Source of the DNA: Parvibaculaceae bacterium
Lineage (GTDB): Bacteria > Pseudomonadota > Alphaproteobacteria > Parvibaculales > Parvibaculaceae
Assembly (NCBI GenBank): GCA_028283765.1
Contig: JAPWJY010000008.1
Span: forward strand, 1,121,001 to 1,185,000
DNA length: 64,000 nucleotides
Reading direction: 5' to 3'
The position numbers and the translations under genes were made by a program. The notes beneath the pieces were generated by a model. It saw nothing but the letters and a program-made list of their open reading frames with translations. It was not told where the DNA came from and made no database searches. Below are positions 41,637 through 50,797 of the stretch, piece by piece (position 1 is the first letter of the stretch; each line of letters begins with the position of its first letter).

Positions 41637-42299
41637 ATGAGCGTTGCCGTTTCTCAGGAAGCCGTGGGGCCGGCTTACGCCTTGTCGTCCATGAAAATGG
41701 CGCAGCAGGTGACCTGGCGGGTAATCGAGCGGATCGCCGCGGCACTGCGTCCCGGCATGAAGGAGTCGCAGGCCCAGGCGTTCGGCAAGGAACTCCTTTC
41801 GGAAATGGGCATAGACCATGCCTGGCATCCTCTCCTGATCCGGTTCGGGGTCAATACGCTGAAAACCTTCAAGGAGCGTTCCGACGGCGACCCGGTGCTG
41901 GGTGAAGACGATATTTTCTTCATCGATATGGGGGCGGTCTGGGAGGGGCATGAAGGCGATGCCGGCGCCACTTTCACGACGGGCGCCGACTCCGAAATGC
42001 AGGCATGCGCCAGCGCCGCCAAGACCCTTTTCAACCATGTCGAGGATTACTGGCGAAGCTCGGGTGCTTCGGGGCAGGACCTCTATCGCTTCGCGGAGAA
42101 AACCGCGAACGAGATGGGCTGGGTCTTGAATCTGCATATCAAGGGACACCGCGTCAGCGATTTTCCCCATGCGATCTACAAGGCCGGGGATCTGGGCGAT
42201 TTCGGAAGCCGTCCCAATTCGGGCCTGTGGATACTGGAGATCCAGATCGCCCATCCGACAAGGCCGTTCGGTGCTTTTTACGAGGATCTGCTGGTCTGA
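41637..42299 (+). CDS. M24 family metallopeptidase-like (short)
   Basis: 220 aa of the pita-bread fold. Metal ligands are recognisable: Asp in FFIDMGAVW, Asp in EGDAGATF, His in NLHIKGHR and Glu in WILEIQIAH. It has no creatinase N-terminal domain. The protein may be a Xaa-Pro-type peptidase or a non-peptidase family member. The close position after PuuA/PuuB-like genes suggests a role in amine or dipeptide breakdown. ATG at 41637 follows GGAAGGACAAGCC. Confidence 0.85.
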   Translation: MSVAVSQEAVGPAYALSSMKMAQQVTWRVIERIAAALRPGMKESQAQAFGKELLSEMGIDHAWHPLLIRFGVNTLKTFKERSDGDPVLGEDDIFFIDMGAVWEGHEGDAGATFTTGADSEMQACASAAKTLFNHVEDYWRSSGASGQDLYRFAEKTANEMGWVLNLHIKGHRVSDFPHAIYKAGDLGDFGSRPNSGLWILEIQIAHPTRPFGAFYEDLLV

Positions 42300-42403
42300 T
42301 CGCAAAGGGTGACGGTGCGCCGTTCCGGGTGCCGGGGGATGCCTCAGTCTGAAATGTCCGCATTAAGTGGCCAAGTGTATTTGGATTATCAAAGAGGATA
42401 TCC

Positions 42404-42694
42404 ATGGCAGCATACGTTCATGTCAACCTGCGTGTTATCGATGCGACCAAGCAGGCTGCCCTCGCGCCGCGCTTCCAGGCAGCTCTCCAGAATGCGGGCG
42501 GACGTATCCTTCACTTCGGGCCGGTAGCGCAGGTGCTTGAAGGCGATGTCGAGCCATTGCCGCTGGCAGGTGTCTTCGAGTTTCCGACGCTCGCTGATGC
42601 ACTCGCGTTCTACCACTCGGACGTATATGGACCGATTAAGCTAGAGCGCGAGGAGGCTCAACAGGCGCGAATGTTCGTGGTCGAAGCGGTTTAG
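42404..42694 (+). CDS. DUF1330-like small protein
   Basis: 96 aa. The pattern AAYVHVNLRVIDATKQAALAPRFQAALQNAGGRIL...EFPTLADALAFYHSDVYGPIK fits the DUF1330 ferredoxin-like (dimeric alpha-beta barrel) fold, whose function is unknown. GAGGATATCC precedes the ATG. It stands alone, ~105 bp after the M24 gene. Confidence 0.8.
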   Translation: MAAYVHVNLRVIDATKQAALAPRFQAALQNAGGRILHFGPVAQVLEGDVEPLPLAGVFEFPTLADALAFYHSDVYGPIKLEREEAQQARMFVVEAV

Positions 42695-42823
42695 GGATTG
42701 CCTGTTATCTGCGCCGCCTGAGGCTCTGCCAGATGCTGCGGACCGGTGACGGGGTGCCTTCAAGCGGCTATAATGCAAAAACATTTAAGTATCGTGCCGC
42801 GCTGAAAGCACAAGGGGGCTTCA

Positions 42824-43282
42824 TTGGCGATTTCGCAGCAGCAGGTCATCATCATTGTTGTGGCTCTCGCGATCGCCTTGCCGGTTATCCGGTTCATGTG
42901 GTCGCAGGTCTTCATGCGGGTGTTGAAATACAGCATCCTGGGGCTGGTGCTTGTCGCAGGTGTCCTCGGTTACATGCTGTTCTCGGGCAAGGGCGGCGAG
43001 ATCAATGTCCCCGGCGTCGGCTCGGGCAGACCGTTGCAGGCCAGCATGTCATGTCCGGGCGGCGGCATTGGCCAGTCGCTGGCTGCGAACGGCGAACTTT
43101 CAGGACATCTGCTCCAGAGCCTGATCACGCAGGCGCTGGCCAATTCGCCGACGCTGGCAAGCTGGGCGAACAATTTCTTTAATGACCCCAGGCCTGCCAC
43201 CGTCAATGGAATTCCCTGTGTGCCGGTCTATGCGGGCACGGCGCCTTCGGCGGGCGTCTATCAGGCGGCCCCCGGTCAGTAG
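42824..43282 (+). CDS. Hypothetical membrane protein
   Basis: 152 aa. Two hydrophobic segments (residues ~6-24 and ~32-53) are followed by a polar periplasmic-like domain with two Cys (ASMSCPGGG, NGIPCVPVY). It is not recognised. The start is a TTG at 42824 with AAGGGGG 5 bases upstream. Its 3' end overlaps the convergent LysR gene by 7 bases. Confidence 0.65.
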   Translation: MAISQQQVIIIVVALAIALPVIRFMWSQVFMRVLKYSILGLVLVAGVLGYMLFSGKGGEINVPGVGSGRPLQASMSCPGGGIGQSLAANGELSGHLLQSLITQALANSPTLASWANNFFNDPRPATVNGIPCVPVYAGTAPSAGVYQAAPGQ

Positions 43283-44160
43283 GCCTCCCGGCACAGGCTG
43301 ACGAGGGTTTCGGCGGCCCGGCTCGGGCGGCGCTCGCGGTGTCTGAGCACATGAAACGGGCGAGGCGGCAGCGACGGACCCACAGGGGCGAGCGCGCCAA
43401 GCTTTATGGCCGGTTCCGCCGACAGGTTGGAAATACCCCCGATGCCGGCGCCTGCCTGAATGGCGGCGCGGACGGCTTCGACCGAGGGCAGTTCAAGGGC
43501 GACCCTGAAAGCGTCCGGCTCAAGGCCCAGCGCTTTCAGGCGCGCGGCGAGTTCCGAGCGCGTGCCCGAGCCCTGTTCGCGTAAAATCCATGAGGCCGAT
43601 TGAAGGTCGGCAAGCTCCACAACCTCTTTGAGCGCCAGAGGATGCTCGGGAGAGGCGACCAGCATCAGCCGGTCCTCGCCGATCGGGGCGAGAGAAAGGG
43701 CGGGCGCATCGATCTCCCCTTCGACAAAGCCGATGTCGGCCTGGCCCGCCAGTACGGCGTCCGTGACTTCCCGGGTATTGCCGACCGAGACGTGAAGCCT
43801 GATGCCCGGATGGGCGAGATGGAACCGGGCAAGCCGGGCGGGCAGCCAGTAGCTGGCGACGGTGAGGCTGGCGTGGATATTGATCGCGCCGCGTTCGAGC
43901 GAGCCAAGCTCGCTCAGGGCCAGTTCGGCGGATGACGCGCGAACCAGCACGGCCCGGGCTTCCTCCAGAAAGATGTGCCCGGCGCTCGTCAGTTCGATCC
44001 GCCGCCCGACCCTGTCGAACAGGCGTGTGTCATATTGGGCTTCCAGCGCGGCCACGGCGGCGCTGACGGCCGACTGGGTGAGGTGGAGGGCTTCGCTTGC
44101 GCGGGTCACATGCTCGCGCTCGGCCACCGCAACGAAGATTCTGAGTTGTTCGAGGGTCAT
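43276..44160 (-). CDS. LysR-family transcriptional regulator
   Basis: 294 aa. The N-terminal winged HTH (residues ~1-60; EHVTRASEALHLTQSAVSAAVAALE) is followed by the two-lobe effector domain. It lies directly downstream of the YeiH-like exporter on the same strand, so the two may be one operon, unlike the divergent yeiE-yeiH arrangement. It probably regulates the exporter. Confidence 0.93.
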   Translation of the reverse strand: MTLEQLRIFVAVAEREHVTRASEALHLTQSAVSAAVAALEAQYDTRLFDRVGRRIELTSAGHIFLEEARAVLVRASSAELALSELGSLERGAINIHASLTVASYWLPARLARFHLAHPGIRLHVSVGNTREVTDAVLAGQADIGFVEGEIDAPALSLAPIGEDRLMLVASPEHPLALKEVVELADLQSASWILREQGSGTRSELAARLKALGLEPDAFRVALELPSVEAVRAAIQAGAGIGGISNLSAEPAIKLGALAPVGPSLPPRPFHVLRHRERRPSRAAETLVSLCREAY

Positions 44161-44169
44161 GCGCCCATG

Positions 44170-45225
44170 TCAGCCTGCAACGAGGACAAGCGCAAGACCC
44201 AGCGTCGAGATGAAAAGCCAGGAAAGCGCGCCCAGCGCGAGGGGGCGAAGGCCTCTGGCCCTGAGCTTTGCAATATCCGTTTCCAGTCCCATGGCGGCCA
44301 GCGCCATCGAGAGCAGGAACGTGGTGAGCGAGACCAGCCCGTCGTGCCCGTCCTTCGGCAGGGTCACATAGCTGTTGAGGACGACCACCGCCAGAAAGCC
44401 CAGTGCGAACCATGGCATGGGCGCCGATCCTGACCGGACACCCTGGCGCGCCGGTCGGCTACGGTTCCAGAACAGGGCAAGCGCAAGACAGACCGGGGCC
44501 AGCATCAGCACGCGCGTGAGTTTTGACACGGTGGCGGCTTCGCCTGCGTCCTGCCCGGCCTGAAAACCGGCGGCGACGACCTGTGCGATCTCGTGGACCG
44601 TCGCGCCCGTCCACAACCCGTAAGCCGCCGGGGACAGCGCGACGAGATGGGCCTCGATCAACGGATAGAGCAGCATGGATAGCGAGCCGAACACGGTGAC
44701 GCAGGCGACGGCATAGGCGACATCCTCATCGCGTCCTTCGATAACCGCGTTGGCGGCGATGACGGCGGAGGCGCCGCAGATGGAGGTGCCGGACGCGATC
44801 AGGCCGGCAAGGGGCCGCTCGACCCCGAGCCAGCGTCCGGCCCTGAGCGTGAAAAAGAAGGTGGCTGTGAGACAGATAAGGATGGTGGCAAGGCCGGGAA
44901 GGCCGACCTCGCGGATGTCGGCCAGGGTCAGCTGAAAGCCGAGCAGCACGATGGCGGCGCGCAGCACCCGGCGCAGGGAGAAGGCGATGCCGGCTTTCGC
45001 CTGAGCCGGGGTGCCGATCAGATTATGCCCGGCCATGCCGATGATGATGGCGAGGATGAGAGGGCTGAGCCCCGGGAGCAGTCTGAGGTCATGGAGAGCA
45101 AAGGCCGCAGTGGCGATCAGCGCCGTGATCAGCAGGCCGGGGGCGAGGCGCATGAAAGCCCCCGGCTTCCTGCCGGTGACGGCAGGAAGGGGCGCTATGG
45201 AGTGGATCGTGGAATGACGGCTCAT
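44170..45225 (-). CDS. YeiH-family putative sulfate exporter
   Basis: 351 aa with about ten hydrophobic spans. The conserved core GTSICGASAVIAANAVI and LWTGATVHEIAQVVAAG is intact. Members are annotated as putative sulfate exporters; evidence is limited. It is followed by LysR (9 bp gap). An AT-rich region upstream holds a dyad suited to the regulator. Confidence 0.9.
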   Translation of the reverse strand: MSRHSTIHSIAPLPAVTGRKPGAFMRLAPGLLITALIATAAFALHDLRLLPGLSPLILAIIIGMAGHNLIGTPAQAKAGIAFSLRRVLRAAIVLLGFQLTLADIREVGLPGLATILICLTATFFFTLRAGRWLGVERPLAGLIASGTSICGASAVIAANAVIEGRDEDVAYAVACVTVFGSLSMLLYPLIEAHLVALSPAAYGLWTGATVHEIAQVVAAGFQAGQDAGEAATVSKLTRVLMLAPVCLALALFWNRSRPARQGVRSGSAPMPWFALGFLAVVVLNSYVTLPKDGHDGLVSLTTFLLSMALAAMGLETDIAKLRARGLRPLALGALSWLFISTLGLALVLVAG

Positions 45226-45275
45226 CGGACTCTCCCTGGATAATCGCCAGAGGAGAATGACGGTCTCTATCGTTC

Positions 45276-45291
45276 ATTAATAACGATTAAT
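45276..45291. promoter_or_regulatory. Possible LysR operator: ATTAAT-N4-ATTAAT
   Basis: Two copies of the self-complementary hexamer ATTAAT (45276-45281 and 45286-45291) lie ~50 bp before the YeiH start in the only strongly AT-rich spot of the region. The spacing suits a LysR-type dimer site. The area 45270-45320 also offers several A/T-rich -10-like hexamers on the minus strand. Inferred, not proven. Confidence 0.45.
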
Positions 45292-45431
45292 ATGAGTTGT
45301 TATAATCTGTTTATATGATTGATTTGAGCGCTTGCGGAGGCAATCTGGCTTGTGATTATGGGGCCTCTGCAAGCCTCCGGTCTTGAGAATTCACATGATA
45401 TTTCTCACGAAATTCAATGTAAATCATATTG

Positions 45432-48077
45432 TTATGCAAGAATCTTCGAGCATATCTCGAAGGAATCCTTCGACAGGTTTTCAGTTGCCAGCACCCGGCG
45501 CATTTCCGCTTCCATCAAGGTGCGTCGGCGGGGTTCGAACTGACGCCATGTGCGAAAGCCGTTGAGCAGGCGGGCGGTCGTCTGCGGATTGATCGGGTCA
45601 AGCTCGATCAGCTTGTCGACCACGAAGGCATAGCCCGCGCCGCTTGCGTCATGGAAGGAAACCGGATTGGCGGCGGCAAAGCTGCCGATGACGGCGCGGA
45701 AGCGGTTGGGATTCTTCATGCTGAAGGCAGGGTGCCGGGTCAGCGCCTTGACGCGCTCCAGCGTGTCCGGCAGCGCCGCCATGGACTGGATCGTGAGCCA
45801 TTTGTCGATGACCAGCGGATCCTTCTGCCATTTGGCGTAGAAGCGGTCGAGGGCGTCCTGACGCGCCGGGCCGTCGCTGTTGGCGAGCACGCCCAGCGCG
45901 GCGATCTCGTCCGTCATGTTGGTGGCGGCATCGAACTGCTTTGCGGCAAGTTCCACCCCTTCCGGGCCGGTGGCGAGGAAGGAGAGCACCGTGTTGCGCA
46001 ACAGGCGGTCGGCGGCGCTGCGGGCATCCGGGCTGAACGGGGCGGTGGAGGTCTGTTTCGTGTAGATATTCAAGAGTCTGTCTTTAAGTGCTGTATTTAT
46101 TGATTCTTTCAGATTCTTGTATGCGGCGTGAATAGCGTCGGGATCGACATCCTGACCGATCTCCTGCGCGACGGAGGCTTCCGCCGGCAACTGGATGGCG
46201 TGGGCGACAAAGGCCGGGTCCTCATCGGCCAGATCCAGCAGCGTGCCATAGGCGGCAATCAGGGCGGCTGGAGAGGGTTCAGGCGTACCCTTCCGAATGG
46301 CGGCGGCGCCTTCGATCATCAGCCGGGTTGCGTAGGACTGGACAGCCTCCCAGCGATTGAAGGGATCGCTGTCATGGGTCATCAGGAACAGGCGCTCGGC
46401 CTCGCTCAGGTCTGCATGAAGCTTGACCGGCGCGGAAAAGCCCCGCAGAAGCGAGGGTACTGGTTTCGATGGAATATCAGTAAAAACAAATCTTTGAGCC
46501 GTTTCCTTCAATTCCAGAATGCGGGTCGTGGCCTTGCCGGATGTTTCACCTTCGAGCCGCAGGGGCAGATCCTTGCCGTCTTCGCCGATCAGGCCGAGCG
46601 CGAAGGGAATATGCAGCGGAAGCTTGTGGGACTGGCCAGGCGTGGGCTTCGATGATTGACGCAGGTTTACGGTATAAGACCTTGTTTCAGCATTATATTC
46701 CGTCGTTACATAAACGTCCGGCGTACCTGCCTGTACATACCAGCGCTTGAACCGGGTGAGATCGAGCTCTGCGCCGTCCGCCAGCGCGCTGAGGAAATCC
46801 TCGACCGTGGCGGCTTCGCCGTCATGGCGCTCGAAATAGAGATCCATGCCCTTGCGGAACCGTTCCGGCCCCGCCAGCGTGTGGATCATCCGGCAGAGTT
46901 CCGCGCCCTTCTCATAGACCGTGGCCGTATAGAAGTTATTGATCTCGATATAGCTGTCGGGGCGGACGGGGTGGGCGAGCGGCCCCTGATCCTCGGGAAA
47001 CTGGGCGGCGCGCAGCAGGCGGACATCGGCAATGCGCTTGACGGCGCGCGAGCGCATGTCGCTGGTGAACTCCTGATCGCGGAAAACCGTCAGCCCTTCC
47101 TTGAGGCAAAGCTGGAACCAGTCGCGGCAGGTGATGCGGTTGCCGGTCCAGTTGTGAAAATATTCATGGGCGATGATCGCCTCGATATTCTCATAATCCA
47201 CGTCGGTCGCGGTGTCGGGGCTCGCCAGCACATATTTGTCGTTGAAGACGTTGAGGCCCTTGTTCTCCATCGCGCCCATGTTGAAGGCGGAGACAGCCAC
47301 CACCATGAAGATGTCGAGGTCATATTCGCGGCCGAAGCGCTCCTCGTCCCATTTGAACGAGCGCTTGAGGGCGTCCATGGCATAGGCGCAGCGGCCCTCA
47401 TTGCCCGGCTCGACGAAAATGCGCAGCGTCACCTCGCGGCCCGACATGGTGACGAACTTGTCCTCGATATGGGCGAGATGGCCGGCGACGAGGGCGAAAA
47501 GATAGCTGGGTTTGGGGAACGGATCATGCCATTCGGCGAATTTGCGGCCGTCATCCAGCGTGCCGCTATCGACCAGATTGCCGTTGGAGAGCAGCACCGG
47601 AGCCTGGTCTTCCGAAGCGATGATGCGGGTGCGATAGGTCGCCATCACGTCGGGGCGGTCGGCGAAATAGGTGAGGCGGCGGAAGCCCTCGGCCTCGCAC
47701 TGGGTGCAGTAGATGTCTTCGGTAAGGTAGAGCCCGATCAGCGCCGTGTTGCTCTCGGGCGCGCAGCGGGTGGTGATTTCGAGCGTGAAGGCGTCCGGCA
47801 CGTCGGGGATCGTCAGCGTTTCGCTATCGACCTGATAGTGGTTCGCGCCCAGCAGGGCCCCGTCGATCTCTACCTTGTCGAGCTTGAGCAGCTTGCCGTC
47901 GAGAACAAGGGGCAAACCACCCTCGGGCCGGTCAGGATTGCGGCGGATGGTCAGCCGTGACTTGACGCGCGTATCGGCCGGGTGAAGCTCGACCTCCAGA
48001 AAAACCTCGTCGATCAGAAAGGCGGGAGCCTGATAATCGGCAAGGTTGATGGCGCGCGGTTCATCATTTTTCATCAC
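45432..48077 (-). CDS. pepN: Aminopeptidase N (M1 family)
   Basis: 881 aa, full length. The exopeptidase motif GAMEN (residues 268-272) and zinc-binding HEYFH...LKEG (H304, H308, E327) are intact. The M1 beta-barrel N-terminal domain and the helical C-terminal domain (to ~880) are present. It removes N-terminal residues from peptides in the cytoplasm. A second ATG directly after the first is the other start. It is divergent from the next ACAD gene. Confidence 0.97.
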   Translation of the reverse strand: MMKNDEPRAINLADYQAPAFLIDEVFLEVELHPADTRVKSRLTIRRNPDRPEGGLPLVLDGKLLKLDKVEIDGALLGANHYQVDSETLTIPDVPDAFTLEITTRCAPESNTALIGLYLTEDIYCTQCEAEGFRRLTYFADRPDVMATYRTRIIASEDQAPVLLSNGNLVDSGTLDDGRKFAEWHDPFPKPSYLFALVAGHLAHIEDKFVTMSGREVTLRIFVEPGNEGRCAYAMDALKRSFKWDEERFGREYDLDIFMVVAVSAFNMGAMENKGLNVFNDKYVLASPDTATDVDYENIEAIIAHEYFHNWTGNRITCRDWFQLCLKEGLTVFRDQEFTSDMRSRAVKRIADVRLLRAAQFPEDQGPLAHPVRPDSYIEINNFYTATVYEKGAELCRMIHTLAGPERFRKGMDLYFERHDGEAATVEDFLSALADGAELDLTRFKRWYVQAGTPDVYVTTEYNAETRSYTVNLRQSSKPTPGQSHKLPLHIPFALGLIGEDGKDLPLRLEGETSGKATTRILELKETAQRFVFTDIPSKPVPSLLRGFSAPVKLHADLSEAERLFLMTHDSDPFNRWEAVQSYATRLMIEGAAAIRKGTPEPSPAALIAAYGTLLDLADEDPAFVAHAIQLPAEASVAQEIGQDVDPDAIHAAYKNLKESINTALKDRLLNIYTKQTSTAPFSPDARSAADRLLRNTVLSFLATGPEGVELAAKQFDAATNMTDEIAALGVLANSDGPARQDALDRFYAKWQKDPLVIDKWLTIQSMAALPDTLERVKALTRHPAFSMKNPNRFRAVIGSFAAANPVSFHDASGAGYAFVVDKLIELDPINPQTTARLLNGFRTWRQFEPRRRTLMEAEMRRVLATENLSKDSFEICSKILA

Positions 48078-48091
48078 GGAAACTCACATTG

Positions 48092-48122
48092 GCCGCCTGT
48101 CTTGAAAGGCCGGACAGGCGGC
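48092..48122. repeat. 10-bp perfect inverted repeat between pepN and the ACAD pair
   Basis: GCCGCCTGTC (48092-48101) and GACAGGCGGC (48113-48122) pair across an 11-base loop. It lies in the 267-bp divergent region and may be an operator. The remaining stretch has no clear promoter by eye. Confidence 0.5.
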
Positions 48123-48344
48123 GGGTGTCGAGCCGCGAACTTAATCTTTCGCACCCTCATTGCCAACCTTGGGGCGGTGGCGGCGCTCCGGCGGGCGATT
48201 TGCCGCCGCCAAGGCCATGGCGCCGCGACGTCAAGCTTTAAGCCCTTTTCAGACCCTGTTTTTGCAGAAAGAATGTGCCCCAAACGGGGCTTTCGCCCCT
48301 CGAAAACAAGCGTTCCACGCAAAGCGGAGCGCATGGGAGGCACC

Positions 48345-49460
48345 ATGAATCTCGATTTTTCCGACGACCAGAAATTGCTGAAGGAGCAGGTCCGAAAGTT
48401 CCTGGCGGACAAGAGCCCCTTCACCGTAACCCGGCGCATTCTCAATGCCGAGGGCGCGGAGCCTTATGCGAAGGAGGTCTGGAAGGGCCTCGTCGACATG
48501 GGACTCACCGGGGCCGCCGTGCCGGAGGCTTATGGCGGGCTCGGGCTCGGCGCGCTTGAGCTGTGCGTGATCGCGGAGGAACTTGGCCGGTCTGTCGCGG
48601 CGGTGCCGTTCTCGTCCTCCATCTATCTCGCCGCCGAGGCGCTGCGGCTCTACGGCTCCGAGGCGCAGAAACAGCAGTGGCTGACGAAGCTCGCGAGCGG
48701 CGAGGCCATCGGCACGCTGGCGGTGGGCGAAGGGACCTTTGCCGCCTCACCCAAGAACATCAAGACGAGCTTTGCCGGGGGCAAGGTTTCCGGCGAAAAG
48801 CTGCCGGTGCCGGATGGCGACATCGCCGACCTGGCGATCGTGCTGGTCAATGCCGGGGGCAAACCGGCGCTGGCGATTGTCGATCTTTCCGCCAATGTGG
48901 CGAAGGAAGTTCTCAAGACCATCGATCCGACCCGCAGCCATGCGCGGCTGACCTTCAAGGACGCGCCCGCCGAACTGCTGGGCGAGCAGGGCGATGGCTG
49001 GGCGGCGCTGACCCGGGTGCTCGAGGGAGCGGCCGTGCTCTTCGCCTTCGAACAGGTCGGGGGGGCCGAGGCGGCGCTGGAGCAGGCGCGCGGCTATGCC
49101 ATGGAGCGCTACGCTTTCGGCCGCCTGATCGGCTCCTATCAGGCGATCAAGCACAAGCTCGCCGACATGTATGTGAAGAAGGAAGTGGCGAAGTCGAACG
49201 CCTATTATGGCGCGATGATGCTGAACGACGAGGGCGCGGAGCTGACGGAAGCCGCCGCCGCCTCCCGGATCGCCGGTTCGGAGGCTTATGTCTTCGCGGC
49301 GCAGGAAAATATCCAGACCCATGGCGGCATCGGCTTCACCTGGGAATCGGACGCGCAGTTCCATTACCGCCGCGCCAAGCTGCTGGCCCTCACCATCGGC
49401 AGCCCGGTGCAGTGGAAGGAAAAACTCGTCCGCCAGCTCGAAGCCAAAAACGCGGCCTGA
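48345..49460 (+). CDS. Acyl-CoA dehydrogenase, beta-type half
   Basis: 371 aa. R-x-FG-like segment ERYAFGRLIGSYQAIKHKLADM and the C-terminal NIQTHGGIGFTWESDAQFHYRRAKLL are present, while a terminal GGTxEI block is missing. The next gene has that block, so the two look like subunits of one enzyme, as at 17646-19838, but in reverse gene order. The ATG at 48345 follows GGGAGG by 4 bases; an ATG at 48333 is an alternative. Confidence 0.88.
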   Translation: MNLDFSDDQKLLKEQVRKFLADKSPFTVTRRILNAEGAEPYAKEVWKGLVDMGLTGAAVPEAYGGLGLGALELCVIAEELGRSVAAVPFSSSIYLAAEALRLYGSEAQKQQWLTKLASGEAIGTLAVGEGTFAASPKNIKTSFAGGKVSGEKLPVPDGDIADLAIVLVNAGGKPALAIVDLSANVAKEVLKTIDPTRSHARLTFKDAPAELLGEQGDGWAALTRVLEGAAVLFAFEQVGGAEAALEQARGYAMERYAFGRLIGSYQAIKHKLADMYVKKEVAKSNAYYGAMMLNDEGAELTEAAAASRIAGSEAYVFAAQENIQTHGGIGFTWESDAQFHYRRAKLLALTIGSPVQWKEKLVRQLEAKNAA

Positions 49461-49507
49461 AAAGAGCGCCGCTCAAGCCATAAAATCAAGGATCGGGGAG
49501 AATACCC

Positions 49508-50734
49508 ATGGACTTCAACGACACACCGGAAGAGGCGGCTTATCGCGCCGAGGTGCGGGCCTGGCTCGACAAGAACGCGGTGCGCAAGGAAAACGTGCCC
49601 GCCTCCGAGGTTCCGGGCCGGGGCGACGTGCTCAGGGCCTCCAAAGCCTGGCAGGCCAAAAAGGCGGATGCAGGCTATGCCTGCATCACCTGGCCCAAGG
49701 AATGGGGCGGGGCCGGCGGCAGCTCCATTCACAACGTCATCTATTCGCAGGAAGAATCGAACTATGCCGTGCCGGGCGGCGTTTTCGCCATCGGCCTTGG
49801 CATGTGCATTCCGACGCTGATGAGCTGGGGGCCGGAAGAGGCCAAGCAGCGCTATGTGAAGCCCGCCGTGCGTGGCGAGGAAATCTGGTGCCAGCTCTTT
49901 TCGGAACCCGCGGGCGGCTCCGACGTCGCGGGCCTGCGCACCCGCGCCGAGCGCGATGGCGATGACTGGGTCATCAATGGCCAGAAGGTCTGGACGTCGG
50001 GCGCGCATTATTCCGACTTCGGCATCGTCGTTGTGCGCACCGATCCCACCGTGCCCAAGCACAAGGGGCTGACCATGTTCTATATCGACATGAAGAGCCC
50101 CGGCATCGAGGTCCGCCCGATCAAGCAGATGTCTGGCGGTTCCGAGTTCAACGAGGTGTTCTTCACCAATGTCCGGGTCAAGGACAGCCAGCGTCTCGGC
50201 AAGGTCGGCGAGGGCTGGAAGGTGGCGCTGACCACGCTCATGAACGAGCGTCTCGCGGTCGGCGGCAATCAGGGCAACGCGGATGTGAAGGAGCTGATCA
50301 GCCTCGCCCGGGAAACCAATATCGACGGGGAGGCCGCCATCGGCAATGGCGCGGTGCGCGAGCGCATCGCCGACTGGTATGTGCAGGCGCAGGGCCTCAA
50401 GTTCACCCGCTTCCGTACCCTGACCGCGCTGTCGAAAGGGCAGACGCCCGGACCTGAATCCTCGATCAGCAAGATCATCGCGGCCAAGAAGATGCAGGAA
50501 CTTGGCTCGTTCGGCATGGATTTGCAGGACATGGGCGGCGTCATCCGCGACCGTGAAATCTCGGCGGAAGGCGCGGCCTATCAGGAGCAGTGGCTGGGCG
50601 CGGCGGGTTACCGCATTGCGGGCGGCACGGACGAAATCCTGCGTAACATCGTGGCCGAGCGGGTGCTGGGCCTGCCCTCCGACATCCGCGTCGACAAGGA
50701 CATCCCCTTCAACCAGATGCCCAAGGGCAAGTAA
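49508..50734 (+). CDS. Acyl-CoA dehydrogenase, alpha-type half (GGTxEI motif)
   Basis: 408 aa. FAD contacts appear as LFSEPAGGSDVAGLRTRA and KVWTSGAHYSDFG. The C-terminal YRIAGGTDEILRNIVAERVLGLP motif is complete. No R-x-QFG motif is present; the partner upstream (47 bp) supplies one. Likely a heterotetrameric acyl-CoA dehydrogenase. A strong terminator follows 26 bp after the stop. Confidence 0.9.
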   Translation: MDFNDTPEEAAYRAEVRAWLDKNAVRKENVPASEVPGRGDVLRASKAWQAKKADAGYACITWPKEWGGAGGSSIHNVIYSQEESNYAVPGGVFAIGLGMCIPTLMSWGPEEAKQRYVKPAVRGEEIWCQLFSEPAGGSDVAGLRTRAERDGDDWVINGQKVWTSGAHYSDFGIVVVRTDPTVPKHKGLTMFYIDMKSPGIEVRPIKQMSGGSEFNEVFFTNVRVKDSQRLGKVGEGWKVALTTLMNERLAVGGNQGNADVKELISLARETNIDGEAAIGNGAVRERIADWYVQAQGLKFTRFRTLTALSKGQTPGPESSISKIIAAKKMQELGSFGMDLQDMGGVIRDREISAEGAAYQEQWLGAAGYRIAGGTDEILRNIVAERVLGLPSDIRVDKDIPFNQMPKGK

Positions 50735-50759
50735 GCTTGGCGGCTGGCCGATGAGATGA

Positions 50760-50792
50760 AAAGCCCGGTCCATCTTCTGGACCGGGCTTTTT
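50760..50792. terminator. Strong bidirectional terminator
   Basis: AAAGCCCGGTCC (50760-50771) and GGACCGGGCTTT (50779-50790) form a perfect 12-bp stem with a 7-base loop and T-runs on both sides. It ends the ACAD operon and the convergent EamA transporter gene. Confidence 0.93.
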
Positions 50793-50797
50793 GCTGC

